A stretch of DNA of 64,000 bases from Oxobacter pfennigii (GCF_001317355.1 NZ_LKET01000014.1:1-64000), one strand, 5' to 3'; shown: positions 53,131 through 61,499, numbered from the stretch's first letter. Notes: a model not told the origin generated them from the letters alone. Translations and numbers: made by a program.

Positions 53131-54453
53131 GTCTTCCTTTTTCTTTTCCATATCCATTGCCGCACCGATTAAGGATACCGGGCCGCTTAATCCTAGCATT
53201 TCCTTGGCACATGACAGATAATAATGCCGTGCATTGGCGCTGGCGTGCATTCGCCCTAAATGAATCAGCCCTTCAGCCTTAAGCTTTTTAGCTTCATCTG
53301 ACATTTGACCGGCATCAAGGAGTATATCACAGAGTTCTATACCCCATTGCTCATCCTGATTTTCTATTGCATCCTTTGCTTTTTTGTATACTCTTTCAGG
53401 CCCACCCATAAGAGACAGGTTTTTTTCCGCTTTAACCTTCACAGGCTGGCAACCTAATTTAGTAGGATTACCGTCAAACCATCCTAAATATCCGGTATAA
53501 ATTGACCTGACAGTCCATTCAACAGTGCCGTAATATTCCTGCAAATTGGGCAAAGCAGCCCATATTGAAGGTAGTTTCACACTATCAACAAGCTGATCAA
53601 TAGTCAATCCTTTATTCATACCATGCAAGGTTTCTTCCAGAACATATTTTATAGCGTCTCTGTAACTTGTGAGCTTTTCCCTGACATTGTCTTTTCCGCT
53701 TATTGACTTTGTATGGCCGGGCAAAAGATGCTCTGCTTCATAATTAATCATAGTATCCAGTATATTTATCCACTGGCTTATATCCCTGTATTGACCGCCT
53801 CTTATGGCATAAAGATTAGGCCAGGAATTGTAATAATTATCCCCGCAGCACAAAACTTCAAACTGTGGAAGCCATGCAAAGAGCTGATCATCTGTTTCTC
53901 CGGGAGCTTCTACCAACAGCACTTCTATGCCATCGATATCAAGCTTCAGCGTTTTTTCGGAAAACATCCGGGTAGGCTTAAGTGCTGCAATTGTGCTATG
54001 AAGATTGCTTACAGGACCTATTCCAAGAGAAATGCTTTCATCTGGATTAAGACCTGCTCCAAATTGCCTTGCACCTCTTACTGCAGCTATATCTTTAATA
54101 AGCTCTGACCGGGTATATTGGGGATAACTGGGTTTTCTTGCTATGATTTCACAGCCTTCATTCGCAAAAACTGCAGCTCCCGATATATGGTCATAATGAA
54201 GATAATGGGTAAAAATTATGTTTTTAATTGGCTTGTCAGTGATTTCCCGGATATCTTTAAGAGCTTCTTCGGCAAATTCACGTCCGTACAAAGTGTCAAT
54301 CATAAGCAGGCTTTCCCGGCCTTCAACCATAATAGCCTGACTTGCTCCATAACCTTGTATGAAATACACTCTGTCAGTTATTTTCTTGACCCCTTTAGGA
54401 AATCCTGTCTTAGCTTCATCAATTAATTTTTGTTCACCAATGTAGCGATTCAT
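53128..54453 (-). CDS. Metallo-beta-lactamase-fold alkyl-sulfatase-like hydrolase
   Basis: The 441-residue protein has an MBL-fold domain (FTHYLHYDHISG near residues 81-92, GDNYYNSWPN, LLPGHT) followed by the alkyl-sulfatase dimerisation-type helical region and a short C-terminal domain. The canonical HxHxDH zinc motif reads H-Y-L-H-Y-D-H (H83, H86, D88, H89), an apparent one-residue shift. The family hydrolyses alkyl sulfates and related esters, but here activity is uncertain. The ATG at 54453 follows GGAGGTG; the earlier ATG at 54468 overlaps it. Confidence 0.8.
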   Translation of the reverse strand: MNRYIGEQKLIDEAKTGFPKGVKKITDRVYFIQGYGASQAIMVEGRESLLMIDTLYGREFAEEALKDIREITDKPIKNIIFTHYLHYDHISGAAVFANEGCEIIARKPSYPQYTRSELIKDIAAVRGARQFGAGLNPDESISLGIGPVSNLHSTIAALKPTRMFSEKTLKLDIDGIEVLLVEAPGETDDQLFAWLPQFEVLCCGDNYYNSWPNLYAIRGGQYRDISQWINILDTMINYEAEHLLPGHTKSISGKDNVREKLTSYRDAIKYVLEETLHGMNKGLTIDQLVDSVKLPSIWAALPNLQEYYGTVEWTVRSIYTGYLGWFDGNPTKLGCQPVKVKAEKNLSLMGGPERVYKKAKDAIENQDEQWGIELCDILLDAGQMSDEAKKLKAEGLIHLGRMHASANARHYYLSCAKEMLGLSGPVSLIGAAMDMEKKKED

Positions 54454-54471
54454 AAAATACACCTCCATTTA

Positions 54472-54517
54472 CTTGGATATAAAACTATCTCAATTTCATT
54501 TTACTTTGATATCCAAG
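54472..54517. promoter_or_regulatory. Inverted repeat upstream of the MBL hydrolase
   Basis: CTTGGATAT (54472-54480) and ATATCCAAG (54509-54517) are perfect 9-bp complements separated by 28 bp, placed 19-64 bp upstream of the gene start. It may be an operator or a weak RNA stem. The regulator is unknown. Confidence 0.45.
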
Positions 54518-54528
54518 CAAAATCAATA

Positions 54529-54566
54529 AAAAAAGAGGAAATATCATTAAAGATATCCTCTTTTTA
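54529..54566 (-). terminator. Terminator of the VanY-type peptidase gene
   Basis: AAAAAGAGGA and ATATC pair with GATAT and CCTCTTTTT around a short loop; the sequence is symmetrical and U-rich on the minus strand. It separates the VanY-like gene from the MBL gene. Confidence 0.8.
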
Positions 54567-54598
54567 GCATGAAACTGCTATTTTTTGATATCAAATAA

Positions 54599-55390
54599 TT
54601 ATTGATTTGATATCATACCGTAATATTCATCAAAGGTTATATCATATGCCGTTATAAATTCGGCAGCTTCCTTTCCGACATATCTTATATGCCAAGGTTC
54701 GTAGCTGTAGCCTGTTATATGGGTTTTATCCTTAGGATAACGGATAATAAAGCCGGCATCCTTTGCATGCTCTTTAAGCCATTTTCCCTCCTTCGTATCT
54801 TCAAAGGATTCTTCCAGGGTAAAATTCATACCGGCACTTGACACATCCATAGTCAAGCCCGTTTGATGTTCACTTTGTCCCGGCACTGCAACAACCTTAC
54901 TGGCAGCTTCTTCTCCCGATTGCTTAACCTCGGTATTAAAAAGCCTTTGCTGGGTTTCATAGGAACGATAGCCTGACATTGCATAAAGCTTTATGCCATC
55001 TTCTTGTGCCAGTTCAAACAGTTCTTCCAATGCTTCTGCTGCTTCTTTTCTCATATATTTTCTGGGAGCATCCTCTTTAAAGGGGAATGCAACATTGGGC
55101 ACAACAAGATCAGGCGGCACCCAATCGGAAGGTAAATTTCTTTCTTTATTTACCAAAACCAAAATACTGTCGGGATTCTTTACAATCTGCTTGCCGTTTA
55201 CCAGCAAGGTTTCGGCACCGATAAGGGCATCTGTTATATGCTGTGCAACTTTCGGCGTAACCTTAGGCGTATTCTCAACCACGCTTCCAGGATTTTCCGT
55301 AGGTGTCGGTGCAGGTGAAGGATCTTTAGCTGAGTTCCCGCATCCTGACAATAAAACTGTAACTGCCAATAAACATACTATCTTTTTCAT
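54599..55390 (-). CDS. D-alanyl-D-alanine carboxypeptidase lipoprotein, VanY family
   Basis: The 263-residue protein has a lipoprotein signal (LLSGC, C17), a Pro/Thr-rich linker and a peptidase_M15 domain with SGYRSYETQ, SEHQTGLTMDVS (His and Asp zinc ligands) and EPWHIRYVG (third His). It trims the terminal D-Ala from peptidoglycan stem peptides at the cell surface. No vancomycin-resistance genes surround it, so a housekeeping wall role is likely. Confidence 0.9.
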   Translation of the reverse strand: MKKIVCLLAVTVLLSGCGNSAKDPSPAPTPTENPGSVVENTPKVTPKVAQHITDALIGAETLLVNGKQIVKNPDSILVLVNKERNLPSDWVPPDLVVPNVAFPFKEDAPRKYMRKEAAEALEELFELAQEDGIKLYAMSGYRSYETQQRLFNTEVKQSGEEAASKVVAVPGQSEHQTGLTMDVSSAGMNFTLEESFEDTKEGKWLKEHAKDAGFIIRYPKDKTHITGYSYEPWHIRYVGKEAAEFITAYDITFDEYYGMISNQ

Positions 55391-55486
55391 TTTAAATATT
55401 CTCCTTAGTGCTAAATAGCTTTGTCTTACAATTAAGTATCTTACAGTCTTATTCTACCACAAGCAGTGAATATGGGTATGAAATTT

Positions 55487-56242
55487 TTATAAATTTTTTG
55501 CTGTCAATGCAGCGCCGATGGAGCCTGCAAATCTGGCATCAGGTTTAGAAAATACAGGTTTATTTAATTTCTCAGCAATTCTTTCTATTACAACCGGGTT
55601 TTCGCAAAGGCCTCCCGTCAAAAAATATCTCTCTGACTGGCCATGCTTTTGACACAGTGATTTAACCCTTCCGGCAATAGAGGAGATAATTCCCGATGCA
55701 ATATCCTCTCTTTTAGCGCCGCTGCCAATAAGGCTTATTACCTCGGATTCGGCAAAAACGGTGCACATGGAGGTTATGGTAATTTCTTTTCCTCTTAATG
55801 CCAAAGAAGATAAATCATCTATGGAAACTCCTAGACTTCCTGCCATAAGCTCTAAAAATCTGCCTGTGCCGGCAGCACATTTATCATTCATGGTGAAGCT
55901 TACTATATTACCCTTCTTTATGGTAATAATCTTTGTATCCTGTCCGCCAATATCTATTACCGTTAAATCTTCTCCTGTAATGTAATATGCACCTTTCCCA
56001 TGGCAGGTAATTTCCGTCACCGTTTTGTCCGCATAGGGAACAGAAACTCTGCCGTAACCCGTTGCAACAATCTTGGAGTTGCTCTTAATTACATCCATAC
56101 TGCTAAGCTTTTTCTCTATGGTTTTGGCAGTATCAATGCTGCTCCATCCCGTTGGCAATATAAAATTCGAAAATTTATTATCATTATTTAAAACCGATAC
56201 CTTTGATGCTGTGGAACCTATATCTATTCCTACGTAAAACAT
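55487..56242 (-). CDS. 2-hydroxyacyl-CoA dehydratase activator-type ATPase (BadF/HgdC family)
   Basis: The 251-residue ASKHA-fold ATPase has GIDIGSTASK at the N-terminus, IDIGGQDTK and NDKCAAGTGRF, whose Cys with CTVFAE bridges a [4Fe-4S] cluster between two monomers. Such archerases use ATP to push a low-potential electron into a partner Fe-S enzyme. GAAGG selects the ATG at 56242 over the GTG at 56251. It is last in an operon with a DUF3343 gene and a double-cubane protein gene. Confidence 0.9.
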   Translation of the reverse strand: MFYVGIDIGSTASKVSVLNNDNKFSNFILPTGWSSIDTAKTIEKKLSSMDVIKSNSKIVATGYGRVSVPYADKTVTEITCHGKGAYYITGEDLTVIDIGGQDTKIITIKKGNIVSFTMNDKCAAGTGRFLELMAGSLGVSIDDLSSLALRGKEITITSMCTVFAESEVISLIGSGAKREDIASGIISSIAGRVKSLCQKHGQSERYFLTGGLCENPVVIERIAEKLNKPVFSKPDARFAGSIGAALTAKNL

Positions 56243-56255
56243 ATATATCACGCCT

Positions 56256-56513
56256 TCATTTATCTAAATAGATGTTCTTTTTTTCTTTTATAAGGCTACG
56301 AAAGCCTGATATTTTAATCGAGTTTTCCTCAATTAAAGACTTGATTTTTGTCTCATCATTTTCATTATACATTATGCTTATTCCGCAGCACTCTGAGAGC
56401 TCCCGTGGTGTGGGTACAATGGTATATTTTATTTTTTGCCCTTTAAGTAATGCTTCCAATTGAAGACCCCAGGTATAGCTAGGAAAAAGAATGTAGTATC
56501 GTTTCTCATCCAT
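56256..56513 (-). CDS. DUF3343 protein (putative Se/S carrier-like)
   Basis: An 85-residue protein with YYILFPSYTWGLQLEALL and a vicinal Cys pair in ELSECCGIS, matching DUF3343. The family is found in double-cubane and 2-hydroxyacyl-CoA dehydratase operons and has been suggested to bind sulfur or selenium. It lies 13 bp before the activator gene. Its role in the operon is unknown. Confidence 0.85.
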   Translation of the reverse strand: MDEKRYYILFPSYTWGLQLEALLKGQKIKYTIVPTPRELSECCGISIMYNENDETKIKSLIEENSIKISGFRSLIKEKKNIYLDK

Positions 56514-56521
56514 GGCTTTAT

Positions 56522-57781
56522 CTAGATCATTTCCAAAAAGGCTTCCACCCTGGTTTTCATCTGTCCCGAATCTTCGGATGAATAATCTGTTTCTATAAAA
56601 AGCACTGGAATGTCGTTTTTCTTTAATTCATCCTCGACTTTTTTATATTCAACTGAGTAAGTATGACAAAATGACAGATTGTAATATATTACCCCGTCAA
56701 CCTTGTATTCACCAGCATATTTTATAATATCCTGTGCCCTGCCGTCATTGGGTGTAAAACAGGCACAGTTTATCTTCAGATATCGGTCGGCCAGGTTTTT
56801 TATCAAATCCTCCAATGTATCACCATTCGATGAAACTTCATTTTCAAAATATCTTGTACCGGTACAGGTTTCTTCCACGACAACCTGGGCATTTAATTCT
56901 TCTATGATGGAATGCATCTTCCAATTTGGTATTGCCATTGGTGTACCTGTAATAAGTATTCTCTTTCTCTCATCTGGATTTTGAGTTTTTACCCTTTCAT
57001 CCAGCTCGTCGCATAATTCATTAACCTTTGCTATAAATCTTTCGGGATCATCGTAAAATGCTATCTGAGATATAAGCAGGCTGTCCAATCCGCTTATAGG
57101 GGATGGTATATTCTTTCTTAAATCATATAGCCTTTTTAAAGCCCTTCTTTTTTGGTTTGCCAAAGCAATTGACTCTTTTAAGCTCTCTACGGTTATCTTA
57201 TTTCCCGTCAATTCCTCTACCTTGTTTATAAAAAGCTTTATTTCTTCTCTCCAGGATTCATAATCCCTTTCTCTTTTCATTTGAGGCAAATCCATAACAT
57301 GTATTGGGACATGTTCACCAAGTATTTCCCAGGCCTTTTTCTTCCCGTCACAGGTTGTCTCACCAACTAACATGTCACAGGATTGAAAATATGGACATGT
57401 AGCGCTTAATTTTGCACCGACGATTGCCTTCACCAAAGGACATAGATTTCTGGGCAGCACCTTTTCACCGTCTTCAATCCAGAACTGGGATCCTCCGCAT
57501 AATCCCACGCTGGTAGCTTTTGCGGCTAGGATTATTTCATCGGGTACAAATACGCAAAAGGTTCCTACCACCTTATTGCCTTCCGTTTTAGTATTGGCAA
57601 GTTCTTCAATTCTCAGCCCATGAACCTCTGATACGACGAAATTAAAATAATTCATGCCTTCCGGCCTGTTTTCCTGATTTAGATAAACCGAACCATAAAG
57701 CTCCGGCAGCACTGCACAAAGCACGTCATGTTTTTCCAAATCCATATTAAGATCTGACCACATTTTTCTGTAATCTCCCAT
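56522..57781 (-). CDS. Double-cubane cluster protein (2-hydroxyacyl-CoA dehydratase D-like)
   Basis: The 419-residue protein is homologous to HgdB/BcrB subunits. Cysteines occur in SVGLCGGSQFW, ATCPYFQSCDML, GETTCDGKKKAWE, EETCTGTRYF and NLSFCHTYS. A single subunit with a matching activator, but without a second dehydratase subunit, is the arrangement of the double-cubane cluster reductase. In that enzyme an [Fe8S9] cluster reduces small molecules, driven by the ATP-dependent activator. The natural substrate is unknown. Confidence 0.85.
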   Translation of the reverse strand: MGDYRKMWSDLNMDLEKHDVLCAVLPELYGSVYLNQENRPEGMNYFNFVVSEVHGLRIEELANTKTEGNKVVGTFCVFVPDEIILAAKATSVGLCGGSQFWIEDGEKVLPRNLCPLVKAIVGAKLSATCPYFQSCDMLVGETTCDGKKKAWEILGEHVPIHVMDLPQMKRERDYESWREEIKLFINKVEELTGNKITVESLKESIALANQKRRALKRLYDLRKNIPSPISGLDSLLISQIAFYDDPERFIAKVNELCDELDERVKTQNPDERKRILITGTPMAIPNWKMHSIIEELNAQVVVEETCTGTRYFENEVSSNGDTLEDLIKNLADRYLKINCACFTPNDGRAQDIIKYAGEYKVDGVIYYNLSFCHTYSVEYKKVEDELKKNDIPVLFIETDYSSEDSGQMKTRVEAFLEMI

Positions 57782-57892
57782 AATATCCCTCCAAAAAATA
57801 TCTTATAAATTAATTATACACTTGGAAAATATTATGTAGGTTTTGATTTATCTATAGTTCCAACGTATCTAATAGATAATTTCTATACAAAA

Positions 57893-57923
57893 ATAGAGCA
57901 TGTATTACGCTTACATGCTCTAT
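57893..57923 (-). terminator. Terminator of the glnK-amtB operon
   Basis: ATAGAGCATGTA (57893-57904) pairs with TACATGCTCTAT (57912-57923), a 12-bp stem, with TTTTTG following on the minus strand. Confidence 0.9.
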
Positions 57924-57940
57924 CAAATACCAGTATAAAT

Positions 57941-58282
57941 TTAGATTGCGGCTTCTCCTTCTTCTCCTGTCCTTATACGTACGGCTTCTTCCACATTATA
58001 AACAAATATCTTGCCATCACCTATTTCACCTGTACGGGCGCTTTTCATCAGCACACTTTTTATAATTGGCACATCCTCATCCTTTACGACCATGTCTATT
58101 ACTACTTTGGGAAGCAAATCCATCTCGAATTTCTCACCGCGCCATGCCTGGATTATGCCTTTTTGCGTACCCTGTCCCATAATATCGCTTATCATTACGC
58201 CTCTGTAGCAGCCTTCTCTTTCCAAAGCCTCCCGAACATCTGCCAATTTCTCTGGTTTGATAACAGCTTTTATATGCTTCAT
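57941..58282 (-). CDS. glnK: PII nitrogen-regulatory protein (GlnK type)
   Basis: The 113-residue PII protein has the T-loop QKGIIQAWRGEKFEMDLLPKV-like region (40-60) and the C-terminal RTGEIGDGKIFV. The tyrosine that GlnD uridylylates in enterobacteria (Y51) is Phe here (F52 in this protein), and Y46 is Trp (W47). Regulation should therefore rely on ATP/ADP and 2-oxoglutarate binding without uridylylation. It follows amtB by 18 bp and should block the transporter when nitrogen is plentiful. Confidence 0.92.
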   Translation of the reverse strand: MKHIKAVIKPEKLADVREALEREGCYRGVMISDIMGQGTQKGIIQAWRGEKFEMDLLPKVVIDMVVKDEDVPIIKSVLMKSARTGEIGDGKIFVYNVEEAVRIRTGEEGEAAI

Positions 58283-58300
58283 GGCAATATCCTCCCCTTT

Positions 58301-59659
58301 CTATATAGCTTTCTTGCTAACATCATCTATTTCGGTATTTATATCTTTTGAAATCAGAGAATATGAAGGCCGGTGAGTCACAAATTCAGGATAAGCCTGA
58401 TTGCCATGTTCGCCGATATCCAAGCCTTCGATTTCTTCCTTGAGGGATACGCGTATACCTATTGTCTTTTTAATCAAATACCATATAACAAAAGAGCTTA
58501 TAAATGTAAAGGCACCTACACTTACCACGCCTAATGCCTGTATGCCCAAAAGACCAAGTCCGCCTCCGAAGAACAAACCGTTACCTGTGCTTACACCTGC
58601 AATTCCATCCTGTGCAAATAAACCTATTGATAATGTTCCAAGGACACCGTGCACAAGGTGAACTGCCAATGCACCGACAGGGTCATCCAATTTCATCTTA
58701 TCAAAGAAAAGAACTGCATATACTACCAATACACCTGCAATAGCACCCAGAATCATTGAGCTTGTAACACTTACATATGCACATCCCGGAGTAATTATTA
58801 CCAAACCTGCAAGCAATCCGTTTATCGACATGCCAAGATCCGGCTTTCCTACAACCAGCCATGCAGTTGCGGTAGCAGTAAGAACAGCCATAATACCTGC
58901 CGTGTTTGTCGTAACCAAAATATGTGAAATAGCCACAGGATCAGCAGCCATAGTAGAACCCGGATTAAAGCCAAACCATCCGAGCCAGAGTACAAAGGCT
59001 CCGATTGTTGCCAGACTCAAGTTATGTCCCGGAATAGGATGTATTTTCCCATCCTTTGTGTATTTGCCTACACGGGGCCCTAAGAGGATAACGCCTGCAA
59101 GAGCAGCCCAGCCCCCTACAGAGTGAACCACAGTACCTCCGGCAAAATCCCACATACCCATTTGAGCTAAGAATCCGCCTCCCCAAATCCAATGTCCGAC
59201 TATCGGATAAACTAATAACGTAAGCAAAAATGAGAAAACAATAAAGGAAATATACTTAATACGTTCTGCTACCGCTCCCGAAACTATGGTTGCAGCTGTT
59301 CCGCAGAATACCAGTTGGAAGAAAAATTTAGCCCAGAATGGAATTCCTGTCCAGGAGATTGCAGAATATACACCATTGTAAGCATCCCCTACAGCAGGAG
59401 AATTATCCAGTCCGCTTGCCATAAACAAGCCCTTCATTCCTATGAATCCATTTCCGTCTCCAAACATTAAACCCCAGCCTAAAACCAAGAAACCCAAAGA
59501 TGAAACCGCAAATACGATGAAATTCTTAGAAAGTATATTTACTGCGTTCTTTGAACGGGCAAATCCACTTTCTACTGCGGCGAAGCCTAAATTCATAAAA
59601 AATACCAACATGCCGGCCACAAGTACCCATAACGTGTCGAGAATAACTTTGATGTCCAT
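58301..59659 (-). CDS. amtB: Ammonium transporter
   Basis: The 452-residue Amt protein has 11 membrane helices, with conserved GFAAVESGFARSKNAVN near the N-terminus, GFAGG/WDFAGGTVVHSVGG (twin-His region) and HLVHGVLGT. It carries ammonium into the cell. A short cytoplasmic tail interacts with PII in this family. It is the first gene of the amtB-glnK operon, with RBS GAGGGAAG. Confidence 0.95.
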   Translation of the reverse strand: MDIKVILDTLWVLVAGMLVFFMNLGFAAVESGFARSKNAVNILSKNFIVFAVSSLGFLVLGWGLMFGDGNGFIGMKGLFMASGLDNSPAVGDAYNGVYSAISWTGIPFWAKFFFQLVFCGTAATIVSGAVAERIKYISFIVFSFLLTLLVYPIVGHWIWGGGFLAQMGMWDFAGGTVVHSVGGWAALAGVILLGPRVGKYTKDGKIHPIPGHNLSLATIGAFVLWLGWFGFNPGSTMAADPVAISHILVTTNTAGIMAVLTATATAWLVVGKPDLGMSINGLLAGLVIITPGCAYVSVTSSMILGAIAGVLVVYAVLFFDKMKLDDPVGALAVHLVHGVLGTLSIGLFAQDGIAGVSTGNGLFFGGGLGLLGIQALGVVSVGAFTFISSFVIWYLIKKTIGIRVSLKEEIEGLDIGEHGNQAYPEFVTHRPSYSLISKDINTEIDDVSKKAI

Positions 59660-59689
59660 TTTTTATCTTCCCTCTTTCTGTTTTTTGAC

Positions 59690-59731
59690 AATAAAAAAAG
59701 ACGTCATAAAATCACATTTGATTTAGACGCC
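59690..59731 (-). terminator. Leader terminator (attenuator) upstream of amtB
   Basis: On the minus strand GGCGTCTAAATCA (complement of 59719-59731) pairs with TGATTTTATGACGTC (complement of 59700-59714) and is followed by TTTTTTTATTG. The G-U pair makes it stable only as minus-strand RNA. It lies between the amtB promoter and start codon, so it should attenuate. The antiterminator is unknown. Confidence 0.75.
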
Positions 59732-59788
59732 TTTGTCCATTACCAAAAACTAAATTATAGATTAATTTTTTGATTTATAATACCAATT

Positions 59789-59817
59789 ATTATAGCATCA
59801 TTATATATACACTTCAA
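59789..59817 (-). promoter_or_regulatory. Promoter of amtB-glnK
   Basis: TTGAAG (complement of 59812-59817), 17-bp spacer, TATAAT (complement of 59789-59794), with start near 59782 and a leader of about 120 nt. Confidence 0.8.
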
Positions 59818-59824
59818 GCAGATT

Positions 59825-60319
59825 TTAATTACTTTTCCTTGAAAAGCTGGTTTTAAAAAACAATTTTTCCTTATACTTTTCCAATACCAAAAGCAGTGGA
59901 TAACCTATGACATAACAGGAAATCAATTCACCGGCACCCACCGTTAAAATTGCAAACCAATAGGGAACGGAATAAAGATAACCTAAAAGGACTCCGACCA
60001 CCACAGCATTTATTATAACCGGAGGAAGAGGGGCTAGGATCTTTTTAGGCATTTTATAGGTTGCAAAGGCGGCCAGCAAAGTAGCCAGACTTCCGAATAT
60101 TACATCCCATATTCCCGCGCCTGTGACTATATTGGATATAATACAGCCTACAAAGAGCCCTGGTATGGCTGCCGGTGTTAAAAAGGGGAGTACAGTCATA
60201 GCTTCCGATACCCTTACTTGTATCACCTGGGAGCCTAAAGACCCTAAAGCGATGGTAAGTACTGCGTATATGGCAGCAATGACTGCTGCCTGAACCAGGA
60301 ATTTTAAATTTTTATTCAT
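59825..60319 (-). CDS. queT: QueT-family queuosine precursor ECF transporter S component
   Basis: The 164-residue membrane protein has five to six helices with QVRVSEAMTVLPFLTPAAIPGLFVGC-like block and FGSLATLLAAF, matching QueT, the substrate-binding subunit of an ECF importer for queuosine precursors. The shared EcfAAT module must be elsewhere. A preQ1-I riboswitch and a terminator precede it, supporting the assignment. Confidence 0.88.
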   Translation of the reverse strand: MNKNLKFLVQAAVIAAIYAVLTIALGSLGSQVIQVRVSEAMTVLPFLTPAAIPGLFVGCIISNIVTGAGIWDVIFGSLATLLAAFATYKMPKKILAPLPPVIINAVVVGVLLGYLYSVPYWFAILTVGAGELISCYVIGYPLLLVLEKYKEKLFFKTSFSRKSN

Positions 60320-60443
60320 AAAGCTCTCCTTTTAACAGTTCGTCCTCCTATGTTAAATAAGCACACTAAAATAACCCATTACACAATTAATATACTTTGC
60401 ATCATCAATGAAAAGTATTCTTTATTGAAAATTATAATAGCAA

Positions 60444-60467
60444 ATAAAAAAGGACGCAGTCGTCCCC
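60444..60467 (-). terminator. Leader terminator of the preQ1 riboswitch
   Basis: GGACG (60452-60456) pairs with CGTCC (60461-60465), followed on the minus strand by TTTTTTATTTG. It is placed between aptamer and queT. Confidence 0.8.
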
Positions 60468-60523
60468 TTATAAACATTATCACTACCTTAATAACCTTAA
60501 GTCAAATTTCACCTAAGGCAGTG

Positions 60524-60566
60524 TGCCCGTAGTTTTGTTTATAGACAGGATGGTTTCGAACTGTCT
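60524..60566 (-). ncRNA. preQ1-I riboswitch aptamer
   Basis: On the minus strand AGACAG (complement of 60561-60566) pairs with CTGTCT (60543-60548) around a loop with GTTCGAAACCATC. It is followed by the A-rich tail ATAAACAAAACTA, as in preQ1-I riboswitches. High preQ1 should favour the downstream terminator and turn queT off. About 55 nt with two alternative CCTTA/TAAGG hairpins (60481-60520) separate it from that terminator. Confidence 0.8.
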
Positions 60567-60586
60567 TATTAAATTTATTTAAATTC

Positions 60587-60615
60587 ATTATACTTTAGGA
60601 AAATTTAATAATCAA
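60587..60615 (-). promoter_or_regulatory. Promoter of the preQ1 riboswitch-queT unit
   Basis: TTGATT (complement of 60610-60615), 17-bp spacer, TATAAT (complement of 60587-60592). Confidence 0.8.
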
Positions 60616-60683
60616 CCACTTTCAACGGGTTATAGAAATTTGCATATTATTTTATGAAATTACTGCCCCTGTTAGCGTTGTAA

Positions 60684-61499
60684 TCATTCTTCAATATTAT
60701 TTATATATTCAGCGTAACCGCTTGTAGGTTTGTCTTTAATTATGAACCACACTCTTACTTTGTCATCCTTCTCATCCCTGCTTCCGCTTCCTGTAACGAA
60801 ATAGTAACCGGTAGAATTTATAATTGATATAATTCTTTCTTTTTCCCTATAATCACAAAGTACAAAATGCTTGTATTCTCTTCCTTTTTTAAACTTATTT
60901 AAAATATATTTTTTACCATCCCACTTATATCGCAGACTCTCATCTCTATCAAAAGACACAATATCTCCGGTCCGGTAAATATCCAACCCCTCATAATTGA
61001 TATAAATCACAGAACTGCTAATACCATTACCTAGTTCGAATTTTTTTAATTCCTCAATAAAACCGGTAAAATCTGCACCTTCAGGTATACTTGATCCTAC
61101 AGCACCGGCAACCACTTGAAAAATCCGCTCTTTTATTAAAGGTTCGGAAGCTTCTAGGGCTTGAAGCGAGGATAACGGCGTGGGAAGCTGCGACGGTTTC
61201 ATACCGGAATGACATAATGGAATAACCGGAATGCCTCTCACGCATCCGGCGCCAGCCTCAAAATTAATCCAGGATCTTTTTATGGATTTTGTACTGCATA
61301 ATATTATCATCATTTTACAATTTTTTAAATTCTTCATAACTTTTTTATACCAGTCTTGCCCGGCAGGTATGCATTCTGGATCAGAAGACACAAAAACATT
61401 TACCATATCTCTAAAGCTTGATATGACTATCTTTCGTAAACTTCCAGCCAAGGCTTTTTCTTCAGCTATATGAGATATAAATATGGTAGGCTTATCCAT
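60684..61499 (-). CDS. TIR-domain protein, possible immune or NAD-hydrolysing effector
   Basis: The 271-residue protein has an N-terminal TIR domain (residues 3-130): TIFISHIAEEK, FVSSD, LKNCKMMIILCSTKSIKRSWINFEAGAG. E81 in NFEAGAG is the catalytic-Glu position of NAD-cleaving TIR domains. The C-terminal half (about 155-271) is a beta-rich domain I do not recognise. TIR proteins act in bacterial antiphage defence or as virulence factors. No partner (Thoeris, CBASS, pAgo) gene is adjacent. AAGGAGA precedes the ATG. Confidence 0.8.
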   Translation of the reverse strand: MDKPTIFISHIAEEKALAGSLRKIVISSFRDMVNVFVSSDPECIPAGQDWYKKVMKNLKNCKMMIILCSTKSIKRSWINFEAGAGCVRGIPVIPLCHSGMKPSQLPTPLSSLQALEASEPLIKERIFQVVAGAVGSSIPEGADFTGFIEELKKFELGNGISSSVIYINYEGLDIYRTGDIVSFDRDESLRYKWDGKKYILNKFKKGREYKHFVLCDYREKERIISIINSTGYYFVTGSGSRDEKDDKVRVWFIIKDKPTSGYAEYINNIEE

